DNA from: Pogonophryne albipinna
Lineage: Eukaryota > Chordata > Actinopteri > Perciformes > Artedidraconidae
Direction of reading: 5' to 3'
Assembly (NCBI GenBank): GCA_028583405.1
Contig: CM053251.1
Location: 10,358,495-10,422,494 of the forward strand
DNA: 64,000 nt
Shown: one piece after another, positions 25,277-36,775 of the stretch
Layout: every line of letters starts with the position of its first letter
Position numbering within the stretch: the first letter of the stretch is position 1
Position numbers and translations under genes: made by a program
The notes under the pieces: model-generated
Database searches by the model: none
Seen by the model: the letters and a program-made list of their open reading frames with translations, nothing else
Told to the model about the DNA's origin: nothing

Positions 25277-25489
25277 ATGAATCGACATCTGACCAATCAC
25301 AGCTTTGATACGGCCACTAGTGCAGGTGAAGAGATGTCGGTGAAAAGACAGTTTCAGTCCGGAGCAAGCAAAAGGGAAAAAAAAAAAAACATGAAGAAAC
25401 TAGAGCATCACTCGAAGGTTGGTTATTGTATGAGTCAAATGTACAACTTGCGAATGTTGTATAAGTCAATTTGCCAATTGCCATATTAA
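25277..25489 (+). pseudogene. hAT (ZMYM1-like) transposase N-terminal fragment
   Basis: A 70-codon frame includes SVKRQFQSGASKREKKKNMK, which resembles the basic start (KR..SGA.KRKKK) of ZMYM1-like hAT transposases. Beyond about residue 45 the similarity stops. No zinc finger or hAT dimerisation domain follows, so only the first exon-sized piece survives. Confidence 0.45.
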
Positions 25490-25775
25490 AACATCAGCTG
25501 CAATTCACGACATGAAGAAGGCAGTCTCTGCAGAGCATACAGGCTAATGGAGATGCAGTTATTTCCAGCATTCTTTATTTAACATTCATTCAAGTCTTAT
25601 GCCTTTTATCTGCTAATGTACAGGAGGAAGAGTGATACACTGTCTGTCTAGTTGGCTTACATAACAGTTAAAGTTTACAGCCTAAAAAACATGGAGCATT
25701 TTTTCCCCTTTTATTCATTTTTATGTCAATTTGCACATTTCATGGTGATGCTCAGCCTCTCCCCTTAACTCCTAA

Positions 25776-26116
25776 CGGCCCGTCCACACAGCGGCGTTGG
25801 AAGCTTCTTCCAACGCTTCTGCCCATTCACTTTGAATGGGGTGACGTCACTTTTCGCCGAACTGCATTGTGGGAAGCAGAGCTGAGCTTTCCTGGTGGCG
25901 TTTCAGGCTGCAAAAGTTGAGCAATGTTCAACTTTTTAAGCTTCTGAAGCTTTCGGTGGAAGCGTCAGCCAATCAAATCATATGCCAGTACAAGCTCTAG
26001 CCAATCAAACCGCTGCTTGTGTGTCAGGGGCGGGAGATTCATGTGATTGGTTGTTGGTCGAGCTTCAGACACGCCCGCCGGCAAGCTTTTTCCAATGCCG
26101 CTGTGTGGACAGGCCG
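25776..26116. mobile_element. PIF/Harbinger-type MITE with TAA target duplication
   Basis: The ends CGGCCCGTCCACACAGCGGC and GCCGCTGTGTGGACAGGCCG are inverted repeats with one mismatch over about 20 bp, continuing imperfectly inward with AAGCTT. They are flanked by TAA on each side (25773-25775 and 26117-26119), the three-base target of PIF/Harbinger elements. The 341-bp body has no transposase. Confidence 0.82.
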
Positions 26117-26633
26117 TAACAGTCATCGTCATGTCAACCACAACACAGAGAAATACTGATAGAAATGTGTGTGTTGTTGTTGATACATTGCTGACAGAGG
26201 GAACTACGTTTGAATACAGATTTAAGAAATATCAGTTTTTGAGCATGTCATAAGCATGTTTTGTCTTGACTATATTACAACTATATTATAATAAAATATA
26301 GTATTTACATTATTGAATTGATTATGATTATTATTATTAGTAGAAGTAGTTTATTTGCATTAATTATATTTTAATCTTTTTGAGGCTAGTATTTGGCAGG
26401 AAATGCAGACGTATTCACCTGTAAACGCACACTGAACGGCATACATGCACATTTACCATTTACCTCACTGTATACAAAGTAACTGTGTTGATAATAATAA
26501 TAAACAGGAATTATATTTGCAAAGTAGCCTACTTTGTTTCCAAAAAATTTTTTTTCACTCCTGTCGGTTGGGGGGGGGGGGCTCATCTCACAATGTCGCT
26601 TGGGGCCCCAAGTTGGCCAGGGGCGCACATCAG

Positions 26634-27591
26634 GCCCTCTTTGTTAAACTGTAAAGAAGGAGGGAGGGAAGAGCTCACCGTGAAGCAAATGCAGAGTTTG
26701 TGTGTATAGTTCATTGTTAAAGTTAATTAAATTAGTCTTTTTCCCTTCTGTTGATGTTTTTGTAAATGTTAAAAAATATGTGTCAAAAAAGGTGTGGTGT
26801 TCTGTCATATTGAGTCTAATGTTGTCAAGAGAAAAAGGGAGTGAAAAGTTGTGAAGGCAACATTTACTCATTGTTGTGTTATTTGTCTTTGTGATAGCAC
26901 AACCACCTTTTGTTTATTGCTCCGTGTTTGTCCACGAGTGGCTGAGCTAATAAAAGAGAACTGGCGGATCCACTGAAGGGAAGGAAGGCACGGCTGATCA
27001 AAGCAGTGTGGAAACCCTGCTGATTTATTGAAACAGTCGACTGACTGGACAAGCGAAACCACATTTTGTTGTTTTGTTGTTTTCCCTTTGTTAATACATA
27101 ATACAGTTTATAGTATTTGGGATCAAATTGTCTGTTTTGTAACCTGGTCATGTCAATTAAGATGATCAGTTTCTTTTTTAATTTTCTAATTTTACTGAGA
27201 GAAATAGCTTTTATTTTTGCTTTGTTCTTAATTAAGAAATGAAATATATTCACAAAACTGTTCTAGCCATATAGTAAATTAGTTGCAATTTGGATAGTGG
27301 AAATTAATGAGACAGCATAATATCAAAAGTATAAATATATACATTCTGTGGCAATATTGCTTTTATACCCAGACCACAAGTCTTGACATTTTATTATAAG
27401 AGTAATAAATATTGCAAATACAATGTTTTGATAACAGTTTTATTTTCAGTCCCCTACATTGTGCAGTTTGAGTTTTTATCTGACTAGATCAGGAGGTTTA
27501 GTAGGAAGTTTTTTGAAATGCGCTAAAAACGTTCACAAACTGCATAATTTTCAGATGAAAAAGGTCATTAATTGTGACATTGCGATATACA
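26634..27591. other. Noncoding stretch, no recognised feature
   Basis: AT-rich; no domain-bearing frame. Small frames at 26644-27253 are not supported. Confidence 0.5.
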
Positions 27592-27596
27592 GTAGG

Positions 27597-27895
27597 CAGT
27601 GATTCCCGCAGAAATGAAATATACTTTGGGGGAACGACTCGGGGTGGGGGTGGGGGGTGCGTAGCAGATGATAATTAGCGTTTTTTATGCCAACTAGCTT
27701 TATGGCTATTTTGTAAGTTGCACCCACCTTTATTTTTCTCCAAAAATATGAAAAATCTCCAAATAAAATCTCATTGCCACCAATGCAAATGCAAATGAGT
27801 GCTCACTGAGTAAAAAAAAACACAAATTATACTTTGGGGGGAGCCATTATACTTTGGGGGCCCCCCAAAGTATTAACATGCTGTGGGAATCACTG
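27597..27895. mobile_element. Small hAT-like MITE
   Basis: CAGTGATTCCCGCAGAAATG and CATGCTGTGGGAATCACTG are inverted ends of the hAT CAGTG type. ATATACTTTGGGGG recurs in both orientations inside. The direct repeat GTAGG touches both ends (27592-27596 and 27896-27900). Five bases is shorter than the usual 8-bp hAT duplication, so decay or another superfamily is possible. Confidence 0.7.
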
Positions 27896-27900
27896 GTAGG

Positions 27901-28225
27901 TCATGCAATAATATCATATTGTGACTTGAGTCTCATGAAAATATTGTGCGTTCTCTCCCTAAGCTTCTGTGTATGTTGTAGCTGCTGCAAAATACTGTAT
28001 CTACTGCTGACAGATGTGCAGAATAACCCTGCAGGGTCATTTCGCCAGAGGCAGAGGGTTATTCTGCCCTATGGAGGGATTCTGACTGTGAGCAGGGTGT
28101 TTTGCCAGAGGTGGGGTGATGCCTCTGCGGCCACTTTACCAGGTGCACTGGTCCTGCTCCACATACTTATCAAAAGCAAGCTTGAACAAAACATGCGTTT
28201 TTTTTTCATTGTCATGTAATGTAAC
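27901..28225. other. Noncoding stretch with a 12-bp inverted repeat
   Basis: CAGAATAACCCT (28019-28030) and AGGGTTATTCTG (28055-28066) could form a 12-bp stem with a 24-base loop. No T-run or gene context gives it a meaning. The open frame across it has no domain. Confidence 0.45.
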
Positions 28226-28395
28226 CAGGGTCACCGCGGATCCTTAAAAAGTCTTGAGTCTTACATTAATTTTTTGATATTCAAGGTCTAAAAAGGTCTG
28301 GAATTTTAGGATGGGAGGTATTACATTACAATGTTTCCACAGAGGGGGGGGGGGGGTGTGAGGTGAGGTGACGTGACGTGACGTGATGTGACGTG
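28226..28395. repeat. Truncated hAT end plus GTGAC microsatellite
   Basis: CAGGGTCACCGCGGATCCTT, AAAAAGTC and later AAGGTCTAAAAAGG follow a common teleost hAT terminus. The copy is cut after about 110 bp. It runs into a G-tract and a GTGAC/ACGTG-type short tandem repeat at 28357-28395. Confidence 0.55.
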
Positions 28396-29014
28396 TAATA
28401 ACAGCATTAACATTAACCTTTCTGTTAGTCGGTTGTTAGCAGACCCTTCACGCGATGGCAGAGCAAACAGTTACTGTATATCCAGGGCCATGCTAAGTAT
28501 TCATTCTAATTTTTCACATCTTCTACTTCCCCGAGAGGCCCAATCCATTAAGGTTTAAGCAACCCAAGAAACTCAAGTGGTCTGTCAAGGTGTTGACAAA
28601 ATGTTGGCGCAGAGCTTTTTGTTAATTGCATTCAGATAAAGAATGACTGCAATATGGTGCCAGTAACAAGCTCATTGGAACTATGGGGCACCATGTGCCA
28701 ATGTATTTATTTACAATTACTCTTTATGATCTTGTTTCTTCACGTTACGTTGGCACCCCTGCATCCTGCCAATGATTCTGGCACTGACCCCATTAACAGT
28801 AACTTATTCAGGCATTCGATGGATACAACCCAAAAAACTCCCTTAAGGCCATCCTATCGAAATTCAACTCAGAACAACACTAACTTTAATCTAAATATGG
28901 ACAGTTTGCTTTGAAGAATAGTTAAAAGTATTGTTAAATGTATAGAATATGTGGAGAATGGTCTGATAACACATACACTGTTCTTAACATTAATATTTTC
29001 AGTATTTTTTTTTC
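28396..29014. other. Noncoding stretch, no recognised feature
   Basis: No repeats or domain-bearing frames were seen between the GTGAC tract and the A-rich tail of the LINE. Confidence 0.5.
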
Positions 29015-29323
29015 ATTTAATTGTTTATTTGAATCGGGACAATGCACATTGATGAACACTTTAAAACAAAATAATGCTTACAAGTGTAAATGAGCCGGAT
29101 TTTAGCTTTGAGCTATTTTCCATCCGTAGTCCCGTCACATACAACATATAAGAACATGACATTTATATACATAGCAAAAATAAATACATGATATCCAGGA
29201 AGAGCATGAGCAGCATACAAGCATTTACCACATGGCAGTACAAGCAGCTACGACATAAAGTGCAAGATAAGATAAAAGTGCTACATAAAGTGCAAGAGGA
29301 GATACCCCTGTATTAAAGTGCAT

Positions 29324-29551
29324 TTAGCGGTGATTGCACGTCTGTTTGTTGCTCAACCATTCTTTAAGTTGTCCTTTAAAACTATTGAGAGTGGGACAAT
29401 CCCGTATCTCAGTTGGGAGGCTATTCCAGAGTGAGCTGCCTTTAATGGAGAGGACATTTTGTCCAAAAGTGGTCCGTCTGCGGTGGACTTCAGTCTCCTC
29501 TGGTTTCTAACCTAGTGCAGCGTCCAGTGTGTTTTTTGTGGATGAATTCCC
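29324..29551 (-). pseudogene. LINE ORF2 C-terminal segment (frameshifted)
   Basis: This region is homologous to 1032-1290. The minus strand reads the RRTTFGQNVLS...LWNSLP ... FKGQLKEWL tail, but a frameshift or stop near 29552 separates it from the reverse transcriptase frame. Confidence 0.7.
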
Positions 29552-30730
29552 CTAAGGGAGGGGGGGCCAGTCCATGTAAACACACATACTTTTAAAAGAC
29601 TTAAAATGGTCAAAACTCAAGAAATTGTGTTTATCAAGGATGGTACAGTGGTGGTATGAATAAGGCTTTCTGTCAGACACCTTGATAGCTCTCTTGTACA
29701 GCTGTTCTATGGGTTTCAGGTTTGTGGCACAAGCAAACGACCAGTTTTTCAAACAGTATTCAATGTGGGATAGAATCATACAGTGGAGGTATGACTTTGC
29801 AGCATTGACAGTTAAGAAAGGTCTAATTTGTTTAAAGTTTTGCAAGTTGAATTTAATGGTATTGGATACTTTCTTAATATGTTTCTTAAAAGTGAAGTTC
29901 GAGTCCATTATGACTCCAAAATACTTGAAGTGGGAGACTAGTTCTATTTCTGCTCCGTTTAAAAACACATTGGATCCTTCGATTTTGACGTGTCGTTTAC
30001 TGAACATCATGCATACTGTTTTTTTTGCATTTAACTGTAAGCAAATGTTGTTCAGCCAGTGTTGAACTTTGTCCAAGGCATTTGAGAGACAGGATGAGAT
30101 CATTTCAGTGTTTTTCCCATGTACAAAGATGACCGCATCATCGGCATACATTTGCACATTCAACTCAGGACACACATTAGGCAAGTCATTAATGTACAGG
30201 GAAAACAGTAATGGTCCAATAATGGAACCTTGTGGAACCCCAACAGGGTTGACAACGTAGGGGGATTTGGCTCCGTTGACCAAAACCCACTGTTTTCTGT
30301 TCGATAAGTAAGACTTAACCCACTGTATTGAATCTGCCGAAAAATTAAAATACATCAGTTTTGTAAGGAGCACTTGGTGGTTAACAGTGTCAAAAGCCTT
30401 ACTGAGATCAAGGAAGACAGCACCTACATATGGGCTCGTGTCCAACATACATTTAACCTTTTCCACAAAGACACAGTTAGCTGTCTCAGTGGAGTGGTGA
30501 GCACGAAAACCAAACTGCATTGGGTGGAGTGGAGCAAAGCCTTTGTCTAAATGTTTGGTGATTAGTTTTGACACCCATTTCTCAGCTACCTTAGAGACAC
30601 AGGGGAGGATGTTGATTGGTCTGTAATTGTACATTATTGCCTTATCCCCAGATTTAAAGATCGGTGTCACCGTGGCCACCTTCCAGGATGATGGATCTTC
30701 CCTCGTGCTGATAGATTGATTTACTAACAT
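29552..30730 (-). pseudogene. LINE reverse transcriptase domain
   Basis: A 392-codon open segment carries the RT motifs in order: SSWKVATVTPIFKSGD (about 14-29), YRPINILP (36-43), FGFRAHHSTE (73-82), VFLDLSKAFDTVNH (105-118, first catalytic Asp), GVPQGSIIGPLLF (164-176), MYADDAVIF (194-202, catalytic Asp pair), and LNAKKT downstream. The FLDLSKAFDTV and GVPQGS forms are typical of the Jockey/CR1/L2/Rex group. The catalytic residues are intact, but upstream coding is interrupted by frameshifts and by two insertions, so the element cannot make a full ORF2. In life the enzyme copies element RNA at a nicked chromosomal target. Confidence 0.92.
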
Positions 30731-30876
30731 AGTATTAGACCGTCGATATGTGTTTTTATAAAGTTGGTGTCTAAATCATCTGCATCCCTAGTCGGGCTAT
30801 GGGAGACCTCAGATTGCGGGAAGAGCTTTGTGATGTCCAGAGCACTATTTATGAAATACTCCTTTAGAGAATTGGC

Positions 30877-31124
30877 CTACATTGCAGGGTCTTTTATCAG
30901 GGCATCATTGATTTTTAATTCTAGTACATTATTTTCCTGTTTCTTATGTTTACCTAATAGTTTATTTAAGATTTGCCAAACTTTTTTACCGTTACCTTTC
31001 GCACCTTCAATTATATTGATGAAAAAGTTTGCTTTGGCCTGTCTTATTGTTTGTGTTACCTTGTTACGAGCATGAGTGAATTTCTGTCTGTCAGTGGATA
31101 GTCCGGATTTCAAGCTCTGCTTAT
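30877..31124 (-). pseudogene. LINE ORF2 segment between endonuclease and RT
   Basis: The minus strand encodes QSLKSGLSTDRQKFTHARNK, then VTQTIRQAKANFF and KKVWQILNKLLGK, the helical spacer (LR..V...IR.AK..YF) that precedes the RT in this LINE group. The apparent longer frame to 31221 reads into the adjacent hAT and is not native. Confidence 0.75.
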
Positions 31125-32310
31125 CAGGGGTAGACATTAAGGGTAAAAAGCCACTGGCCCTCCGGGCCGGTGGAATTGTATTGTCACTGGCTCCACCATT
31201 GTAACCACTGGCCCAGAGCATTCGTCCAAAAAAAATCGACTAATAATGAAGAAAATTAACACATTTGTTGCAATAGTAATTTATGCACTAACTACATTAC
31301 TACTTGTACTACAACATTTGAACAATCAGTTCTTCCTCATTTTCCTCAATTGTTCATATTTGGTTTTATTAAAATAATGATATTGTTAAAAAAAATTCTG
31401 CTATTATTATGAGTTAGAAATGTAATGGCTATGTAATTGATTTGATTAGAACCTTCATTATCCTAAACTGCTGGGACATTTCCCTTTAGCCAATACCTTT
31501 ATATTGTCTACTCTTCACTTACTTGTCAGCATAGGTCGGCATTGATGTATAGAGCCGACAGAAGACCTTGTTTATATTGGCATCATATTGAGAGGTGCAG
31601 CCAGTGACGCGTCATAAAACCAGGAAGTAAGCTGCTGGTTCCCTCGACAAAAAGAAATGGGATTTCTCCGAAGGGTTTTGGAAAATAGCTGGAAATAAGG
31701 TCTGTGGAAAACAAACCTGTTTGATAAATGCACGTTTTGTTCAGCCGGATAATCTCCACATGTCTACCCTACTTTTATAATTTTCGAATCATAAATCTAA
31801 TCGATAGATTATAAAAGGGTTTTAGGACACGTCACTGCACCACTAGAAGCCAACTCCATCGATCAAGCTGGCTGAAACTTTCTCTCCCTCTTCTTCTCAT
31901 GCTCCCTGTCACTCTCTTTTAACTCCTCCGGTGACTTGTTTTTTGCCCGGCGCTTGGCCGGTTACCGATGGCATTAAAAACATTTTGGCGAATGGTTAGG
32001 TGGCGCGATAGTCTGTAGTGAAGGAGCGCGCTCCCGCTCACGGGAACCTGCTCGCGCTGCGCTCCGCAGCAAACAGGTGTTTGCTTTTCACCCAACAACG
32101 ACAAGCGACTCACGAAACGCTATGTTGTAGCGTTAAGAAACGAAACAATTTAACTAAATTGCTAGTCAAAATACCAATACCACAGGAAACATTTTTTTTT
32201 AAACAATATTTTTAGTGGCCCAAGCGGGCAAGTGGAAAGTACGTTATGCTGGCCCGGGGTGTCTAAATAGTGCTTCCGGGCCAGCGGGCCATTTATAATG
32301 TCGAGCCCTG
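31125..32310. mobile_element. Nonautonomous hAT with CAGGG(C/G)T(C/A)GACATTA ends
   Basis: The left end CAGGGGTAGACATTAAGGG and the right end ATAATGTCGAGCCCTG are inverted repeats of an abundant teleost hAT (CAGGGCTCGACATTA). GGCCCG-rich subterminal blocks appear in both orientations. No transposase domain was found. Flanking 8-mers CTGCTTAT and AGTTGGTG do not match, so the target duplication was lost or obscured by the neighbouring insertion. It lies inside the LINE spacer. Confidence 0.75.
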
Positions 32311-32689
32311 AGTTGGTGTTACGTTCCCTCTTGGCTAGGGGTACAAAGGGAAGCGACACGACCAGTTTGGAATTGGTAATTGTTACCGGTGGTTTATTTT
32401 GTAATCAAAAAAAGGATAAATACCAGAAAGTACACAAACAGTTTGGCACCAACAAAGGGCCAAACTGTTTACTGGTTAACAACAGGAGCACTCCAAAAGA
32501 GAGTAACACCAGGGCATACAAAAGGAAAATAAGAGTACCTCACTTCTAAAGTGGAATAAACAATCATCAAAACGAGGCTGTGTGGAAACACAGCTGTTGC
32601 TGATCAACCGGTGCTAATCACCGGGGTCTAAGCAGTATGTTCACAAAGGCTGATCTACAGGCGCTAAGCTAACCTGTAGGCCGCAAGGT

Positions 32690-33107
32690 GAACCTCGAAA
32701 AGTCCTTTAGAAAAGAAATCCCGCTCCACAGAAGTGGAACTACATAATCTTTAGTTCATAAAAAAGAACGAGTCATGCTTATCCACCAAAAAAAAGTTTG
32801 TCGCTAAAATTCCTGTCAATTCTTCTAGGCACGTAATTATTGGCTGAACTAGTCCCTTCAAAGCGTAATAATATCTTGGTCAAAAGTAGTGCCACGGTTC
32901 GTCACGTGATCGTGCTACACCAATTGGGTAGCTGCATATTGTCAACAGAAGTGAAAGATGGCCGCCTACATGGTTACGCTAAACCAGACCAAATGGATTC
33001 TAAACAGTGCTGTATGCTTGTTTTATGTCATGTTTTGTCATATGTCTTAATACATCACTAAGTCCGAGGTATTTGCGTTATATACGCGGTATTTGTGAGA
33101 GGTTTTA
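32690..33107 (+). repeat. Left inverted arm of the 3.37-kb element
   Basis: It is reverse-complementary to 34112-34170 plus 35055-35410 with very few mismatches over the core (about 32727-33107), with divergence toward the outer side. It contains CACGTGATC and AAAGATGGCCGCC (about 32956-32968, a YY1-like start-site motif), so each arm may hold a promoter. Confidence 0.85.
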
Positions 33108-33546
33108 CTATCTGGGAACAGAGTTGACCATCGAATCAACATTGGCTAGCAGCGTTTATCAGCCAACTCCAGCTACAACAACATTCCTGGACTACCATGT
33201 TCGCATCGCTAGGTTCATTGGCTGAGCTCGTGGATTATTCCATTAGACTGAGGACTTTTTGTCTGTCTGTCTGTTGTTATTGTTACCCTGTACACGTTAA
33301 ATGCACTCTTAAAATAAACATGACTTGATTTCATACATAGCTGCATCCAAGAAGAAGGTTAACTTGTTACGTTAAGTAATTTAGATCAATAAAATGCAGT
33401 ACTTATACCAATGTCCATTGATTCATTTATTTACTCATACATCCCCCCACAAATGAAAACAACACTGATGAACCATAAAAACGAGATTTATTACAAATAT
33501 AAAAGGTATGACATAGAAAACAGTACAAAACAGAATAAGGACACTC
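33108..33546. other. Internal spacer of the 3.37-kb element
   Basis: Contains an AATAAA on the plus strand (about 33314) and AT-rich DNA. The opposite strand is the 3' side of the CXC gene. No further domain. Confidence 0.5.
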
Positions 33547-34119
33547 CTATTCCTCACTGTCAGTGTCAGGGCAGTAATCGTTCTCTTCCTCTGTTTCTTT
33601 TTCATTTGCACAATTTGAGCAACGACATAAGTCTGTGCAACAGAGTCCTGCAGAGAAGCATGAACATCTGCCTTTCTCACAGGCAGACTCTTTGCAGCTG
33701 CAGTGTATCACATTCAACACACTGTCAGGGGCAGGATTTCTTGTCATCCAGGTGACGTGTAAGTTCCCATCCTCTATTTCCCAACCATATCCAGCAGGTG
33801 ATGGAGCATTTATTTCTCTTTTGAGAAAGGACCTCATTATTGCTGCCTGGTAATTTGCCCTTTTGCAGTGCTGATGGAGGGCATCAGGAGTAGGGGGAAT
33901 GCTTAATTCTGGCAAGGCCGATGATGCCATACAGAAAGCCTTGTACCTAGCATCATTTACATTTTCGGCTGCTGGCTGATCATATAGGTGACATACATAC
34001 CGGCAAAGAAGTGCAAATGTTGATTGCTCCAAGTTAAAGTTAGTACCTAAACTTCTAAAAGCCTTAAGGTAGTCATCTTTCTCACATGCAACAGCAAATG
34101 ACTTTCTTTTACCTCTCAC
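33547..34119 (-). CDS. CXC-domain (tesmin/LIN54-like) protein of a mobile element
   Basis: This 190-codon frame is intact. Residues 1-60 are mixed, with Leu-rich stretches (FNLEQSTFALLCRYVCHLYD). Residues 75-100 read PPTPDALHQHCKRANYQAAI. Residues 112-128 carry GWEIEDGNLHVTW. Residues 140-170 form CSCKESACEKGRCSCFSAGL then CCTDLCRCSNC, which fits the CXC pattern C-x-C-x4-C-x4-C-x-C-x6-C-x3-C-x-C-x2-C exactly. The C-terminus is acidic (EKETEEEN...DTDSEE). In LIN54/tesmin this zinc-binding motif contacts DNA, so DNA or element-end binding is a plausible inference. Similar C-termini occur in repetitive animal proteins. The start lies at the inner edge of the right arm, and GAGAGGTAAAAG there looks like a splice donor, so the real protein may have more 5' exons. 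It is probably the 3' part of a longer gene. Confidence 0.6.
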   Translation of the reverse strand: MRGKRKSFAVACEKDDYLKAFRSLGTNFNLEQSTFALLCRYVCHLYDQPAAENVNDARYKAFCMASSALPELSIPPTPDALHQHCKRANYQAAIMRSFLKREINAPSPAGYGWEIEDGNLHVTWMTRNPAPDSVLNVIHCSCKESACEKGRCSCFSAGLCCTDLCRCSNCANEKETEEENDYCPDTDSEE

Positions 34120-34170
34120 AAATACCGCGTATATAACGCAAATACCTCGGACTTAGTGATGTATTAAGAC

Positions 34171-35054
<884 letters not shown>

Positions 35055-35410
35055 TTTAAGACATATGACAAAACATGACATAAAACAAGCATACAGCACT
35101 GTTTAGAATCCATTTGGTCTGGTTTAGCGTAACCATGTAGGCGGCCATCTTTCACTTCTGTTGACAATATGCAGCTACCCAATTGGTGTAGCACGATCAC
35201 GTGACGAACCGTGGCACTACTTTTGATCAAGATATTATTACGCTTTGAAGGGACTAGTTCAGCCAATAATTACGTGCCTAGAAGAATTGACAGGAATTTT
35301 AGCGACAAACTTTTTTTTGGTGGATAAGCATGACTCGTTCTTTTTTATGAACTAAAGATTGTGTAGTTCCACTTCTGTGGAGCGGGATGAAACGATAACA
35401 GGGTTCACCT
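35055..35410 (-). repeat. Right inverted arm of the 3.37-kb element, outer part
   Basis: Reverse complement of about 32690-33047. Its inner remainder is at 34112-34170 on the other side of the hAT insertion. It carries the same GGCGGCCATCTTT motif (complement of AAAGATGGCCGCC). Confidence 0.85.
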
Positions 35411-35693
35411 TGTGGCCTACTGGGTCTAAGCTGGTTCACAATGTCACAATCCTAAATGCGGGTCTACAGGAGCTAAGCAACCTGGATCTACGCAATATAC
35501 ACAAAAAACCCTATACTAGACACAGAATACTACAACACACTGCTAATCAGTCTACAGAATCACAGAAAAGGGCATGGTCACAATGAGAGTTTTGAGGCGT
35601 CGGTCACACAATGCAGAGCCTCCAGACTGATGTTCGTGCATACCCACACACACAGAGTTAAAGGCACAAGGTAGCAGCGGCTGTAACAGTTGG

Positions 35694-35989
35694 TCTCTGG
35701 ATTTCATTAAATTCCTGCACTGTAGATTAAGCCAGGGAAGATGATGTTCCTTCCTGTCCCTAAGGCACCCTCTCCTTGAGAAGGAAGACTTTGTATCATT
35801 AATTTGAGATATAAACAGATCACTGTTGTCACCAATATCTTCAGAGGACAGAGTGTCCCCCCAATTAATCATTTTCACTGCATCCATAAAATGTTGTTGC
35901 AGGTTTTTGGGGATGAAGCGTGAACCCAAGGCAGGGGTTTTAGGTGTGGCCATGAACCTTTTTTCTGAGTTTCCTGGCAAAAAGAACAA
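35694..35989 (-). pseudogene. LINE ORF2 post-endonuclease linker
   Basis: The minus strand reads INDTKSSFSRRGCLRDRKEH, then PWLNLQCRNLMKSRDQLL, the 'PW.N.E...L...RD' segment that follows the endonuclease in this clade. The frame runs on past 35694 only because it enters the inserted element. Confidence 0.75.
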
Positions 35990-36263
35990 GATTATGGTCA
36001 GAAAGACCAGTCAGGAAGTTGTATGTTTTAACTATTCTGTCAGCTGTGTTAGTAAATACTAAATCTATCATAGTCTTGGAGATTTTGGTTATTCTAGTCG
36101 GTTGATCCATTAGTTGTATTAAGTTGTGTTTATCCGTGATCCGTTTTAAGTTCTTTCTATTTTGTTTGTCATTCCAGTTTATGTTAAAGTCTCCTAAAAT
36201 AATTAGCTCTTTGTTGGAGTCACAGGAATTCAGCATGAGTTTTACCTGGTCATAGAAATCCAC
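35940..36263 (-). pseudogene. LINE endonuclease domain, C-terminal half
   Basis: Contains LIILGDFNINWND and GLSDHNLV, the GDFN and SDH motifs of the exonuclease-endonuclease-phosphatase fold that nicks the target. The N-terminal motifs are lost by 5' truncation near 36270. Confidence 0.85.
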
Positions 36264-36275
36264 CTTAGCACCTTA

Positions 36276-36652
36276 TATATATATAATATAGAGGGATGTA
36301 GGGATGACGTATGTTCACAGGCATAACTCAGAAGATAGCATCACACCTGGACAAAAAGCCAACAGAAGTTTTCATTGGGTTTTGGATCATTGCTGAGCTT
36401 CTTTCTGAGCTCACAAATAAAGCAAGTTGCTTATGGATAACATTTTGTGGCCAAAGTCTACTCACCTCTTGGCATCAATGTGTGTTTTGTTGAAGCAGCA
36501 AGAGAAAAACAAATAACTACTAGTGCAATTACAGTTTAGATTGTATATGTATATTTTTAATGTGATACGTGCCATATGGGATTGGACAAAACTCATTTGA
36601 GATGTATACCAAAAAGGGAGATTCTTTTTTACTAGTAGGACACCCTGAAACG
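36276..36652. other. Noncoding stretch beyond the LINE 5' truncation
   Basis: Starts with a short TA-rich run (about 36275-36290). No recognised repeat or gene. Confidence 0.5.
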
Positions 36653-36654
36653 AG

Positions 36655-36775
36655 AGTCTGATGGACTGGCAACCTGCCCAGGGTGAGCCCTTCCTCTCAC
36701 CCAATGCATGCTGGGACCGGCTCAAGCCCACTGCGACCCTGGATAAGTGGGCACAGAGAATAAATGAGACGCATT
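36655..36775 (+). repeat. LINE 3' tail (L2/RTE-type teleost tail)
   Basis: GACTGGCAACCTGCCCAGGG, then CTCACCCAATGCATGCTGGG, GGCTC.AGCCC, CTGCGACCCTGGATAAGTGG and AATAAATGAGACG follow the well-known teleost LINE tail. Only the tail remains. Confidence 0.6.

Larger units (their letters stand above)
25133..26625 (+). mobile_element. ZMYM1-type hAT relic, split by a Harbinger MITE
   Basis: The left end CAGGGCCGCCCC matches the CAGGGCCGGCCC class of hAT ends. The right end reads GGGGCCCCAAGTTGGCCAGG then GGCG, partly complementary to the left (GGCCAAT, GGGGCCCC). CACATCAG occurs directly before the left end (25125-25132) and directly after GGGGCG (26626-26633), which suggests an 8-bp target duplication if the right terminus has lost a few bases. 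It contains a transposase N-terminal relic and a complete Harbinger MITE. Confidence 0.55.

Noticed and set aside
28019..28066. 12-bp stem with a 24-base loop as a terminator
   Set aside because: Hairpin terminators are a bacterial feature and no gene borders it here.
29682..30260. Plus-strand frames of 127 and 63 codons
   Set aside because: They are antisense shadows of the LINE reverse transcriptase.
32840..33061. 73-codon frame in the left inverted arm, with a 78-codon twin in the right arm (35030-35266)
   Set aside because: Twin frames are expected because the arms are near-identical. The sequence has no domain, and the right copy reads into the hAT.
33411..33853. Plus-strand frames opposite the CXC gene
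   Set aside because: They are shadows of the minus-strand Cys-rich frame.
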